From Betaproteobacteria bacterium (GTDB lineage: Bacteria; Pseudomonadota; Gammaproteobacteria; Burkholderiales; SG8-41), in contig JAKFYK010000085.1 of the NCBI GenBank assembly GCA_021730905.1, forward strand, positions 36,188 through 100,187: a stretch of DNA of 64,000 nt, read 5' to 3'. The notes under the pieces are model-generated. The model saw nothing but the letters and a program-made list of their open reading frames with translations. It had not been told where the DNA came from and did not search any database. Positions within the stretch are counted from its first letter, which is position 1. Each line of letters begins with the position of its first letter. The position numbers and the translations under genes were made by a program. Shown here one piece after another: positions 27,305-36,403 of this stretch.

Positions 27305-30010
27305 GTGTTTTATCAGCCCGTGGAACCCATTAACGCGTCCGCAGCCCCGGACGTGGACGCAGCGGTCGCGCGCGCGCGACAGTTCAGCCGCTACTTCGAG
27401 CGTATTCTGACGGCAGAGCCGGGGCTGCTTCACCCTATAGACCTGCTGACGCCGTTCGAGGTTGCATGCGCTACCGCAGATGATGCGGCAGCGCTCACGC
27501 GGGATGAGTTGCAGCAGATGTTGCGCCGCCTGCGCAAACAGGCAATGGCGACCCTGATCGTGCGCGATATGGCCGGTTGGGCGGACCTTGCGGAAGTCAC
27601 GCAAACCATGACGCGGCTGGCCGAATGCACGATAACCGCCGCGCTCGACTGGGTGACCAACGATCTCGCGCACAGCACCGGCACGCCACGCGGTTCCACC
27701 GGCCGGCCTCAACAACTGCATGTGGTCGGCATGGGCAAGCTGGGCGGCGGCGAACTCAACGTGTCCTCCGACATTGATCTGGTCTTCGTCTATCCCGAAG
27801 ACGGCGATACCGACGGTACGCGCGTGTTGAGCAACCACGAGTATTTCCTGCGCGCCGGGCGCGCGCTGATCGGATTGCTGGCCGAACTGACCACGGATGG
27901 CTACGTGTTCCGCGTGGACATGCGTCTACGGCCCTACGGCGACAGCGGACCGCTGGCAACCAGCTTTGAGATGCTCGAAAACTACCTGATCACGCAGGGA
28001 CGCGAGTGGGAACGCTATGCGTGGATCAAGGGACGCGTGATCACCGGCGAACAAGGTAACGAACTGATGGCGCTGGTGCGGCCATTCGTGTTTCGCCGTC
28101 ATCTTGATTACAGCGCGCTCGCCTCGATGCGCGAGTTGCACAGCCAGATACGCCGCGAAGTGGAGCGCCGCGACAGGGCCGACAACATCAAGCTCGGTCG
28201 CGGCGGCATCCGCGAAATCGAATTCATCGCGCAGGTGTTTCAGTTGATACGCGGCGGACACGACGCGGCGCTGCGCCGGCAGCCGACGCTGGATGTGCTG
28301 GCACTACTTGCCGAACGCGGCCTGCTGCCGTCAGCCGTGGTTGCGGAATTGACGCAAGCCTATGTCTTTCTCAGGAATCTGGAGCACCGCCTGCAATACC
28401 GCGATGATCAGCAGACGCATGCACTGCCCGTCAGCGCCGATGACCAGGCGGACGTGGCGCGCAGCATGGGTTATGCGGATTACGGCGCATTCATACAGGT
28501 GTTGAGCGGCTATCGTGAAGCGGTAGCCCGGCACTTCGATGCCCTGTTTGCCGAAGCGCGCGCCGAACAACACGCGCTCGCGCCGCTGTGGATACAGAGC
28601 AGCGACACGCAATCCGGCACGGCCCGGCTCGGCGAACTGGGATTTCAGCGCGCTGCGGAGTTGCAGTCGCGCATCGCGCACATGCACGATTCCGCGCGCT
28701 ACCGCCAGATGCCCGCGGGCAGCCAGTCGCGCTTTGACCGCCTGGTGCCACTGGCCATTGAAAGTGCTGCGGGCGGCGGCAATGCCGATGCGACACTGGA
28801 GCGGCTGCTGGTATTTCTGGAGGGCATCAGCCGGCGGGAATCCTATCTCGCGCTGCTCGAAGAATATCCGCAGGCACGCGCGCAACTGACAGCGTTGATG
28901 CGTGCCAGCCCCTGGGTCGCGCAGTACCTGACGCAATATCCTATACTGCTGGACGAACTGCTCGATGCGCGCACGCTGAATACGCCGCCCGACTGGCCGG
29001 CGCTCGCCGCGCTGTTGCACGCCGCCGTAAACGACGCGGAGGACGATGCGGAACGGCAGATGGACGTGTTGCGCCATTTCAAGCACGCGCAAACCATGCG
29101 TCTCGTCGCGCAAGACCTCGCGGGAACGCTGCCGCTGGAAACGCTGAGCGATCATTTGTCCGATCTCGCCTGCGTGATACTGGCCGAAACGGTGCGCCTG
29201 GCGTGGCAGGGCGTGCGACAGCGCCATCGCCCCGTACCGGCGTTCGCCGTCATCGGTTACGGCAAACTCGGCGGCAAGGAATTGGGCTATGCCTCCGATC
29301 TCGATCTGGTTTTTCTGTACGATGACGATGCGCCGGAAGCCGCCGAAAACTACGCTCGCCTGGCGCAGCGCATCAGCACCTACCTCACCAGCGTCACAGC
29401 CGCTGGACAGCTGTACGACACCGATCTGCGGCTGCGGCCCGACGGCGCGAGCGGATTACTGGTAAGCACGCTGCCCGGGTTTCGCGATTACCAGATGAAA
29501 CAGGCGTGGGTGTGGGAACATCAGGCGCTGACGCGCGCGCGATTTACCGCCGGCGACACCGCCATCGGCGATGCCTTCGAAGCCATCCGCCGCGATGTGC
29601 TGTGCCGCCCGCGTGACCTGCAGGCGCTGCGTGCCGAAATTGTGGCAATGCGCGAAAAAATGCATGCGGCCCACCCCAACCGCAGCGGCCTGTTCGATGT
29701 GAAGCACGATCCCGGCGGCATCGTGGATGTTGAATTTATCGTGCAATATCTGGTGCTTGGCCAAGCACACCGGCACGCAGCGCTCGCAGGCAATATCGGC
29801 AATCTTGCGCTGCTGAAGCTGGCCGCGCAGCTACAATTGATCGCCCCCGTGCCCGCGGATGCCGCGCATGCCGCCTATCGCGAGTTCCGGCGTCTGCAAC
29901 ATACGCTACGCTTGCAGGGAGAACGTTACGCCCGTGTCCCGCGCGAGTCTGTGGACCTGCACGCGGCGGCAGTGCGCACACTGTGGCAACACGTCATGGC
30001 GAACGCGTAG
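27305..30010 (+). CDS. glnE: Bifunctional glutamine-synthetase adenylyltransferase/deadenylase
   Basis: Controls glutamine synthetase by adding or removing AMP in response to PII and glutamine. Both nucleotidyltransferase modules are present: GMGKLGGGELNVSSDIDLVFVY (deadenylase, N-terminal half) and GYGKLGGKELGYASDLDLVFLY (adenylylase, C-terminal half), each with the G-[GS]...DxD metal signature. Its 901 residues are slightly short of E. coli GlnE (946). The start is GTG 27305. It lies in divergent arrangement with yhdP, and its end is six bases from the convergent cyclase gene. Confidence 0.96.
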   Translation: MFYQPVEPINASAAPDVDAAVARARQFSRYFERILTAEPGLLHPIDLLTPFEVACATADDAAALTRDELQQMLRRLRKQAMATLIVRDMAGWADLAEVTQTMTRLAECTITAALDWVTNDLAHSTGTPRGSTGRPQQLHVVGMGKLGGGELNVSSDIDLVFVYPEDGDTDGTRVLSNHEYFLRAGRALIGLLAELTTDGYVFRVDMRLRPYGDSGPLATSFEMLENYLITQGREWERYAWIKGRVITGEQGNELMALVRPFVFRRHLDYSALASMRELHSQIRREVERRDRADNIKLGRGGIREIEFIAQVFQLIRGGHDAALRRQPTLDVLALLAERGLLPSAVVAELTQAYVFLRNLEHRLQYRDDQQTHALPVSADDQADVARSMGYADYGAFIQVLSGYREAVARHFDALFAEARAEQHALAPLWIQSSDTQSGTARLGELGFQRAAELQSRIAHMHDSARYRQMPAGSQSRFDRLVPLAIESAAGGGNADATLERLLVFLEGISRRESYLALLEEYPQARAQLTALMRASPWVAQYLTQYPILLDELLDARTLNTPPDWPALAALLHAAVNDAEDDAERQMDVLRHFKHAQTMRLVAQDLAGTLPLETLSDHLSDLACVILAETVRLAWQGVRQRHRPVPAFAVIGYGKLGGKELGYASDLDLVFLYDDDAPEAAENYARLAQRISTYLTSVTAAGQLYDTDLRLRPDGASGLLVSTLPGFRDYQMKQAWVWEHQALTRARFTAGDTAIGDAFEAIRRDVLCRPRDLQALRAEIVAMREKMHAAHPNRSGLFDVKHDPGGIVDVEFIVQYLVLGQAHRHAALAGNIGNLALLKLAAQLQLIAPVPADAAHAAYREFRRLQHTLRLQGERYARVPRESVDLHAAAVRTLWQHVMANA

Positions 30011-30016
30011 ATCGCC

Positions 30017-31339
30017 TTAATTCAGCCCGCGTGACACGCCATAGTCGGGCACGCCGCGGCGGCGGCGCAGCAGGCGATAGGCAATTACCTTGCCCTTGCC
30101 GCGCACATCCAGTGATTCCGGGCCGTCGAATTCGTACAACGCGTTCATGCATTCGTACGTCTTGACATCAACAAGCACGATGCCCTCATCGGCCTCATCC
30201 GTCACGCGGCTCGCAAGGTTTACCGTGTCACCCCACAGATCGTAAATGAATTTCTTGATGCCGATCACGCCTGCCACCACCGGACCGGTACTGACGCCGA
30301 TGTGCAATCTGAGACGCACCTCGCCGATCGGCGGCAGGGTTTCCATATAGTCAATCATGTCGAGCGCCATGCTCAACATGGCGTGCGTGTGTCCCAGATC
30401 ATCCGTGGCCAGTTCCGGACCGCTGCGTTCAATCAGACCGCCCGCCACCATATAGGCATCGCCTATGGTCTTGATTTTCTCCAAACCATATTTTTCCGCC
30501 AATCCGTCAAAGTGCGAGAACACCTGGTTCAGCGATTCAACGATAACGATGGGAGGCTGGCCTCCCGACAATCGCGTGAAATCCTTGATGTCCGCGAACA
30601 TCACGGTCACATTCGCAAAGCCATCGGCAATCGTCGCGTGACTGGCCTTCAGCCGCTCCGCAATGGTAGCCGGAAGTATATTCAGCAGCAGGCGTTCGGA
30701 CTTATCCTGCTCCACCTGTAACAAAAAATGCTGCTCATTCAGCGCGGTTTGCAGTTTCTCGCGCTGGCGCATGAAATAGCTCACCAGCACGTAGATGATG
30801 GACGACATGGCCACGAAGTTGAGCGCGAAGAACACCGCGATCGACTGCATGGTGACATTTTTCGGCAGCTCGCTCGCGAGATAGAAGTCAAATACGCCAG
30901 ATACCGCGGCCAGAATGACATAAGCGACAAACCATGGGATCGATTCACGCGCGCCATAAACCAGGATCGCGCCGACCGGCGCCAGCAGCGCCCACAGCAT
31001 CACGCCCGATGAACTCACATAACTGCCGATGCTCCATTGCATCACGAACGGCACGAACAAAAACAGGCTGACCTGGATAAGGCGGAAAATGTCGAAATTG
31101 AGCGTCCACAGGTAAATCGCCAGCGAAATGGCCGTCGCCAGAATGTAGACGAACGGTACCGTCGCCGAAAATTTGATCCCCATCGCATGATAGATCACCA
31201 GCCACAGCATCGAGCCGAGCCCCATCAGCGCGCTGGCGAAGATCAGCAGCGTCTTACGCAGCTTGTCCTGCTCGCTGTCCGAATCGGATATGACACGGCT
31301 GCCGAGATCGTTCAACCGATGGCGAAGCCGCTGTATCAC
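30017..31339 (-). CDS. Membrane-bound class III adenylate/guanylate cyclase
   Basis: 440 residues: about six transmembrane helices (residues about 30-185), a short coiled segment (QREKLQTALNEQHFLLQVEQDK), then a class III cyclase domain. Catalytic features are VTVMFADIKDFTRLSG (first metal Asp), KIKTIGDAYMVAGG (second Asp), and GVIGIKKFIYDLWGDTVNLASR (transition-state Asn/Arg region). The start is GTG 31339, behind AGGAG at five-base spacing; the frame is open further to 31414 without a better site. The TM domain resembles MASE-type sensors but I cannot assign one. It is divergent from ilvE. Confidence 0.88.
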   Translation of the reverse strand: MIQRLRHRLNDLGSRVISDSDSEQDKLRKTLLIFASALMGLGSMLWLVIYHAMGIKFSATVPFVYILATAISLAIYLWTLNFDIFRLIQVSLFLFVPFVMQWSIGSYVSSSGVMLWALLAPVGAILVYGARESIPWFVAYVILAAVSGVFDFYLASELPKNVTMQSIAVFFALNFVAMSSIIYVLVSYFMRQREKLQTALNEQHFLLQVEQDKSERLLLNILPATIAERLKASHATIADGFANVTVMFADIKDFTRLSGGQPPIVIVESLNQVFSHFDGLAEKYGLEKIKTIGDAYMVAGGLIERSGPELATDDLGHTHAMLSMALDMIDYMETLPPIGEVRLRLHIGVSTGPVVAGVIGIKKFIYDLWGDTVNLASRVTDEADEGIVLVDVKTYECMNALYEFDGPESLDVRGKGKVIAYRLLRRRRGVPDYGVSRGLN

Positions 31340-31515
31340 ATCCGCTCCTCTGCTGTGTGTTGCACCTTGCTCAAGACACCCGCATTTTAATACAGCCCCT
31401 GTCCCGCTCACCATGATTTAGCGCAAACATTCGTGCTGCCGTCCGACAAGTTGCCATCCGTCGCCGGCAAATGCGCTAAAATAATGCTTCTAATCGATCT
31501 CTGACGGAGCAATTC

Positions 31516-32442
31516 ATGTCGATGGCAGACCGTGATGGTCACATCTGGTACGACGGCAAGCTGGTGCCGTGGCGCAACGCCACCACCCACGTTCTTACGC
31601 ATTCGCTGCACTACGGCCTCGCGGTGTTCGAGGGCGTGCGTGCCTACCACACAGTCAAGGGCACGGCCATTTTCCGTCTGAGAGAACACACGCAGAGGCT
31701 GCTCAATTCGGCGCACATCTACCTGATGAAAATCCCCTACAGCATCGACACGCTGATGGACGCACAAAAAGAGGTGGTGCGCGCGAATAAACTGGAATCG
31801 TGCTATCTGCGCCCGATCGCGTTCTACGGTTCGGAAAAAATGGGCGTGTCGCCCAAGGGCAACACGGTGCATGTGGCGATCGCGGCGTGGCCGTGGGGCG
31901 CGTATCTCGGCACAGACGCCATCGAAAAGGGCATACGCGTGAAAACGTCTTCCTACGCGCGCCACCACGTCAACGTGTCCATGACCCGCGCCAAGGTTTC
32001 CGCCACCTACGCCAATTCGATCCTCGCCAACCTCGAAGCCACCGAACACGGCTACGACGAGGGCTTGCTGCTCGATGTAGATGGTTTTGTCGCCGAAGGC
32101 TCCGGCGAAAATCTGTTCATGGTGAAAGACGGTAAAATTTACGAGCCGGAATTGACCAGCGCGCTGATCGGCATCACGCGGGACTCCGTCATCACGCTCG
32201 CGCGCGAGATGGGCTACACGGTGGCCGCCAAGCGCATCACGCGCGACGACCTGTATATTGCCGACGAAGCTTTTTTCACCGGCACTGCCGCTGAAGTCAC
32301 GCCGATACGCGAGGTCGATGGCCGCACCATCGGCGGCGGGCAACGCGGCCCCCTCACCGCCAAACTGCAAAACGCATTCTTCGACTGCGTGAACGGCAAA
32401 TCGGAAAAGCACAGCGACTGGCTGTCGCCGGTCGCTGCGTGA
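31516..32442 (+). CDS. ilvE: Branched-chain amino acid aminotransferase
   Basis: PLP-dependent fold-type IV transaminase for leucine, isoleucine and valine. Its 308 residues are standard. Signatures: the opening WYDGKLVPWRNATTHVLTHSLHYG, GVRAY, the PLP lysine in MTRAKVSATYANS, and the cofactor-phosphate motif EGSGENLF...ALIGITRDS. ATG 31516 follows a GGAG at seven bases. Downstream and probably co-transcribed are the zinc-finger gene and waaF, an arrangement common in betaproteobacteria. Confidence 0.96.
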   Translation: MSMADRDGHIWYDGKLVPWRNATTHVLTHSLHYGLAVFEGVRAYHTVKGTAIFRLREHTQRLLNSAHIYLMKIPYSIDTLMDAQKEVVRANKLESCYLRPIAFYGSEKMGVSPKGNTVHVAIAAWPWGAYLGTDAIEKGIRVKTSSYARHHVNVSMTRAKVSATYANSILANLEATEHGYDEGLLLDVDGFVAEGSGENLFMVKDGKIYEPELTSALIGITRDSVITLAREMGYTVAAKRITRDDLYIADEAFFTGTAAEVTPIREVDGRTIGGGQRGPLTAKLQNAFFDCVNGKSEKHSDWLSPVAA

Positions 32443-32466
32443 ACACAGGGACGCGCGGGCAATACC

Positions 32467-32670
32467 ATGGCAGAGCAAACCGAAAACAAGTCAAGGCATA
32501 TTGAAGTTACCGCAGCGGATTTGCCGCTGCACTGCCCGACACCGGCCATGCTGCTGTGGAATGCGCATCCGCGCGTATTCATGCCGATTGAGAAAACGGG
32601 CGCGGCCTTGTGCCCGTACTGCGGCACCCAGTACACGCTCAAGGGCGGGCCGGCCAAGTCCGGTCATTAG
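32467..32670 (+). CDS. CHCC-type zinc-finger protein
   Basis: 67 residues with the zf-CHCC pattern: Cys in PLHCP, His in NAHPRVF, and the pair CPYC in ALCPYCGTQYTL. The domain is related to the NDUFS6/complex I zinc subunit, but these small bacterial proteins have no proven role. The gene lies 24 bp after ilvE and 18 bp before waaF, so it is almost certainly in the same transcript. Confidence 0.9.
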   Translation: MAEQTENKSRHIEVTAADLPLHCPTPAMLLWNAHPRVFMPIEKTGAALCPYCGTQYTLKGGPAKSGH

Positions 32671-32688
32671 CCGGTAGCCATTCACACG

Positions 32689-33756
32689 ATGAAAATCCTC
32701 GTCGTCGCCCCGTCCTGGGTCGGCGACACCGTGCTGGCGCAGCCGATGTTCAGACTGCTGCACCAGCGCCATGCGAATCTCTCGGTTGATGTACTTGCAC
32801 CGCCCTTCACGCTGCCGCTGCTCGCGCGCATGCCCGAAGTGCGCCGCGGTATCGTCGCGCGTTTCGGCCACGGCGAACTGAAATTCGGCGAACGCCAGCG
32901 TCTTGCGCGCGAACTCGCAGCCGAGCGCTATGATCAGGCCATAGTGCTGCCGAATTCGCTGAAGTCGGCGCTGATTCCGCTGCTCGCAAAAATCCCGCTG
33001 CGCACCGGATTTCGCGGTGAAATGCGCTATGGCCTGCTCAACGACCTGCGACGCCTCGACGAGCAGGCGCTGCCAAAAATGGTGGAGCGTTTCGCTACGC
33101 TGGCACTGCATCGCGGCGAAGCGTTGCCACAGCCGCTGCCCACGCCGCGCTTGTCAGTCGATCCGAGCAATATTGAAAAAATACTTGAAAAACAAATACT
33201 TAACAAAAACCAGCCAATAGCCGTCCTGTGTCCCGGCGCCGAGTACGGTCCGGCCAAGCGCTGGCCCGCCGAGTATTTCGGCACGCTGGGCAAAGCACTC
33301 GCCGCCGAAGGCTATGCGGTATGGCTGGTCGGCTCGCCCAAAGACGCCGCCATCGGCGACGACATCCTACGTGCCAGCGACAGCGCCTGCGTCAATCTCT
33401 GCGGCAAGACATCACTCGAAGACGCCATCGATCTCATCGGCATGGCCGCGCTGGTCGTCACTAATGATTCCGGTCTGATGCACGTCGCCGCGGCGCTCGA
33501 CCGGCCAACGCTGGCGCTCTACGGTTCCAGCAGTCCCGCCTTTACGCCACCGCTTTCGGATAAAGCCAAAATCGTCAAAATCGACATCGCATGCAGCCCC
33601 TGTTTCAAACGCGAATGTCCGCTCGGCCATTTCAACTGCATGCGCGAACTCACACCGGAGCGCATCGGCGCCGCGGTATCGTTGCTATCGGATCGCGATC
33701 GCAAGCCACAGAACACCCCTCGTCCGGCGCCGGTGGATTCCGCTACTCCACCTTGA
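32689..33756 (+). CDS. waaF: ADP-heptose:LPS heptosyltransferase II
   Basis: Adds the second heptose to the lipopolysaccharide inner core at the cytosolic face of the inner membrane. GT-B fold of family GT9: MKILVVAPSWVGDTVLAQP, AIVLPNSLKSALIP, CPGAEYGPAKRWP, and VTNDSGLMHVAAAL in the ADP-heptose site. Residues 161-174 (NIEKILEKQILNKN) are Lys/Ile-rich and encoded by an inverted AT-rich repeat copy. They fall in the linker between the two Rossmann domains, where family members usually have a short loop. The 3' end overlaps the convergent Bug gene by 14 bases. Confidence 0.95.
   Translation: MKILVVAPSWVGDTVLAQPMFRLLHQRHANLSVDVLAPPFTLPLLARMPEVRRGIVARFGHGELKFGERQRLARELAAERYDQAIVLPNSLKSALIPLLAKIPLRTGFRGEMRYGLLNDLRRLDEQALPKMVERFATLALHRGEALPQPLPTPRLSVDPSNIEKILEKQILNKNQPIAVLCPGAEYGPAKRWPAEYFGTLGKALAAEGYAVWLVGSPKDAAIGDDILRASDSACVNLCGKTSLEDAIDLIGMAALVVTNDSGLMHVAAALDRPTLALYGSSSPAFTPPLSDKAKIVKIDIACSPCFKRECPLGHFNCMRELTPERIGAAVSLLSDRDRKPQNTPRPAPVDSATPP
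33171..33205 (-). repeat. AT-rich repeat, copy 5, inside waaF (opposite orientation)
   Basis: On the minus strand the core TTAAGTATTTGTTTTT is followed by CAAGTATTTTTTCAAT, a partial second unit. It is the only copy pointing against the gene that holds it. It stays in frame with waaF and encodes IEKILEKQILNK in the inter-domain linker. Confidence 0.7.
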
Positions 33757-34723
33757 TCCCCGCAACCTTGGCGGTTTCGCCCCATTTCCTGAGTTCTGCC
33801 TGCACCATCTTGCGCATCTGCGCCGCAGTCATGGTGACCGGTTCGGCCGCATCGGCCAGCAGGCGTTTTTTCGTATCCGGCTCGTTCACAATCGCATTGA
33901 TCAACGTGCGCAGTTTTTCCTGCGCACGCGCGGGCACCCCGGCGGGCACCACCATGCCCCACCACACGGCAACTTCATAGCCCGGATATCCCGACTCTCC
34001 AACGGTAGGAACATCGGGCAGCACTGGCGAACGTTTGTCAGCGCCTACCGCCAGCATTCTGATCAGGCCAGAGCGCACATGGGGCAGCACCTGCAGGATG
34101 GAAGTGAACATCACGGGTATGTTGCCTGCTATAACGTCGGTCATCGCGGGCCCGCCGCCTTTATAGGGCGTATGGACCATGTCGATGCCGGCTGCCTTTT
34201 TGAAAAGTTCGCCGCCAAAGTGGTTAAAACTGACTACGCCGGTCGAGGCATAGTTGATGATGCTCGGACGGGCCTTGGCGTCCGCCACCAGATCTTTCAG
34301 CGTCTTGTATGGCCCCTTTGGATTAACCACGATCGCGTTTGGCGAAGTGCCGATCATCGCTATCGGGTCAAACGATTTTTCCAAGTCATAGGGAAGCTTG
34401 CGCACCGCCCCGTTCATCACCCACGAGGTCGATACCATCAGCAACGTATAGCCATCTGGCGCGGAATTTGCCGCCATCTCCGCGGCGATGATGCCGTTGG
34501 CGCCGCCGCGATTGTCAACCACAACTTGTTCCTTCAGGCGATCAACGAGCTTGATACCGACATAGCGCCCCAACACGTCATTGCTGCCCCCCGGCGGGAA
34601 CGGAATGATCAGGCGGATAGGCCGTTCCGGGTATTCCGCGTGCGCGGCAGCCGCGAACACGCCGGCAACAATACCAGCGCAAACGAAAAAAAACCGACCG
34701 CACAACCGGCTGTGTTGCTTCAT
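33743..34723 (-). CDS. Bug-family tripartite tricarboxylate receptor (TTT) binding protein 1
   Basis: Periplasmic solute-binding protein, 326 residues. The signal peptide ends near AAAAHA, then YPERPIRLIIPFPPGGSND, the Bug opening in which the PGG loop contacts a carboxylate, then VVDNRGGANGIIA, and a second-lobe segment SGYPGYEVAVWWG. ATG 34723 has AGGAGACGCC in front. Ligands of this family are carboxylates, aromatic acids or related metabolites and cannot be assigned here. It converges on waaF with a 14-base overlap and precedes no TctA/TctB genes. Confidence 0.92.
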   Translation of the reverse strand: MKQHSRLCGRFFFVCAGIVAGVFAAAAHAEYPERPIRLIIPFPPGGSNDVLGRYVGIKLVDRLKEQVVVDNRGGANGIIAAEMAANSAPDGYTLLMVSTSWVMNGAVRKLPYDLEKSFDPIAMIGTSPNAIVVNPKGPYKTLKDLVADAKARPSIINYASTGVVSFNHFGGELFKKAAGIDMVHTPYKGGGPAMTDVIAGNIPVMFTSILQVLPHVRSGLIRMLAVGADKRSPVLPDVPTVGESGYPGYEVAVWWGMVVPAGVPARAQEKLRTLINAIVNEPDTKKRLLADAAEPVTMTAAQMRKMVQAELRKWGETAKVAGIKVE

Positions 34724-34794
34724 GGCGTCTCCTCGTTATGTGATGATCGTCGCTTCGCAATGCAGCGGCCATCCGGTGTCGCGTCCGGCCGTAT

Positions 34795-35763
34795 TCAGTT
34801 CACATGGATGCCTGCCGCCTGTATCACCTTGGCATACTTCGGGATTTCGCGCTTGAGCAGCGCGGTGAGTTCCTCCGGAGTGCTCGCCACCGGATCAAGC
34901 GCCTCGCGCGGGAAAAATGCCTTGAGTTCAGGCGTATCCAGCGCATGGCGTATTTCCGCGTTGAGCTTGTCCACGACCGCGCGCGGCGTACCCTTCGGGA
35001 AAAACATCGCATACCAGTTGTCCGACTCGAAGCCGGGAATAAAGCTCGCCATCGTCGGCAAATCAGGCAGAGTGGATGACCGCTTGGGTGTAGTCACGGC
35101 AAGTGCCCGTGCCTTGCCCGATTTGACATGCGGCATGACGGACGGCGCAGTCGCAAAAATATAGTCAATCTCGCCCGATATCAGCGCCACCACCGCCGGT
35201 CCGCCACCGCGATAGAACGCGACTGTCGACTTGATGTCGAGCGCCTGATTGAGCATTTCCGCGGACAAGTGCGCCGTGCTCCCCGCCGAGTTGCCGCCAG
35301 CAGTCATTTTCCCGGACGATTTTTTGGCAAGCGCAATGAATTCCTGCACCGACCCAGCCGGCACGCTGGGATGCAGCGACAGCACCAGCGGCGTCGAGGA
35401 TATCCAGCTCACAGGCTGCAGATCGGAATAGATGTTGAACTTCATTTGTTTGGCATGCAGCGTAGCAATCACCGAAATGCTGCCGGAGGTGAAGAGTATG
35501 GTGTTGCCGTCGGGCGGCGCATCGACCGCCAGGTGTGCTGCGATCAGGCCGCTGGCGCCGGTACGGTTATCGACGATGAAGTTTTGGCCCATGCGCTTCT
35601 GGAATTCGGAGGACAACAGCCGCGCCTGTATGTCGGTACCACCGCCCGGCGGAAACGGCACCAGTATGCGCACGCCGGTACTTGGCCATGACTGAGCAGC
35701 AGCTGACGGAATCAGGGCACCACAGATCATCACGAATACCGCCGCTGCCATGGGGCTTTGCAT
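34795..35763 (-). CDS. Bug-family TTT binding protein 2
   Basis: 322 residues from ATG 35763, which has AGGAG at seven-base spacing; the frame is open to 35835. The signal peptide MQSPMAAAVFVMICGALIPS is cut near AAAQ. The Bug core is visible as VRILVPFPPGGGTDIQAR, FIVDNRTGASGLIAA, and TVAFYRGGGPAVVALISGE. The late GFESDNWYAMFFPKGTP corresponds to the usual second-lobe binding segment. It lies 71 bp upstream of Bug protein 1 on the same strand, so the two may share a transcript. Confidence 0.92.
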   Translation of the reverse strand: MQSPMAAAVFVMICGALIPSAAAQSWPSTGVRILVPFPPGGGTDIQARLLSSEFQKRMGQNFIVDNRTGASGLIAAHLAVDAPPDGNTILFTSGSISVIATLHAKQMKFNIYSDLQPVSWISSTPLVLSLHPSVPAGSVQEFIALAKKSSGKMTAGGNSAGSTAHLSAEMLNQALDIKSTVAFYRGGGPAVVALISGEIDYIFATAPSVMPHVKSGKARALAVTTPKRSSTLPDLPTMASFIPGFESDNWYAMFFPKGTPRAVVDKLNAEIRHALDTPELKAFFPREALDPVASTPEELTALLKREIPKYAKVIQAAGIHVN

Positions 35764-35836
35764 GTGCTTTCTCCTCGACTGGCGGATATGGATTCCGCTT
35801 GGAATCAAGATACCATTATACGGAATCTCATTCAAC

Positions 35837-35852
35837 TATGTGGAATTACATA
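35837..35852. promoter_or_regulatory. Candidate operator TATGT-GGAATT-ACATA
   Basis: Perfect five-base arms around a six-base centre, 74 bp upstream of the Bug 2 start. Two further GGAATC motifs lie within 50 bp (about 35798 and 35822). This kind of palindrome would suit an IclR- or GntR-type regulator, but no regulator gene is present in the window. Confidence 0.3.
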
Positions 35853-36334
35853 CGTTGTTTCCACTGACCGACACCATATGCGGAAGTTCTCAAGCCGCTG
35901 TTTTCGGGCCCCGTGCGTGCAACTGACACCGTGCGTGTAAATCCCAATAAATCATATGGATAACAAGAGGTCCCTGTGCGCGGCACGCCGGTCACATCGC
36001 TTGTTCCAGGCGCCCTGAAGAACGCGCCCCATGATCACGGTCAGGGATTTGCTTAGTCGGTTTCTTCTTCCTACCCTTCCCGATCCGCTTGCATTCCGCA
36101 AGCACTGCGGTCATGCGCATTCATAATGACAACAGCCGTTATGCGCCAGCACGATATAGGCCGCCACGGTCACGAGTTGCTGTTCACGCAGGCTCAATCC
36201 AGGCAGCGCGCGCCGTCGAGCAAATACTCCACCGATATCTCGCGTAGGGCCGGCATCCGTTGTTCACGATCCATTTTTCTTCAGCGTTGCCATGCCGCGT
36301 CTGCAGCACTTGCTGTCGGCGCTCACTTCACCTC

Positions 36335-36355
36335 CTGTTGTTGAGAGCACAACAG
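36335..36355. promoter_or_regulatory. Inverted repeat CTGTTGT-(7)-ACAACAG upstream of Bug protein 3
   Basis: Seven-base perfect arms separated by seven bases, ending 48 bp before ATG 36404. It could be an operator or an RNA hairpin in the leader. It has no following T-run, so a terminator is unlikely. Confidence 0.35.
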
Positions 36356-36403
36356 CGGTGTGCTTCTGCTAACATGGACGCCAGGAATAAAAGGAGGAAA
36401 ACC

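Larger units (their letters stand above)
35764..36403. other. 640 bp without an intact gene; possible decayed coding
   Basis: Divergent region between Bug proteins 2 and 3. I see no complete gene. Features are an inverted repeat at 35837-35852, a second at 36335-36355, and, on the minus strand at about 36130-36270, a reading frame fragment PGLSLREQQLVTVAAYIV preceded in another frame by ALREISVEYLLD. Together these resemble a helix-rich protein broken by a frameshift. The LREQQLVTVAA stretch is loosely reminiscent of carboxymuconolactone-decarboxylase-like proteins, but the match is short. Confidence 0.35.
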
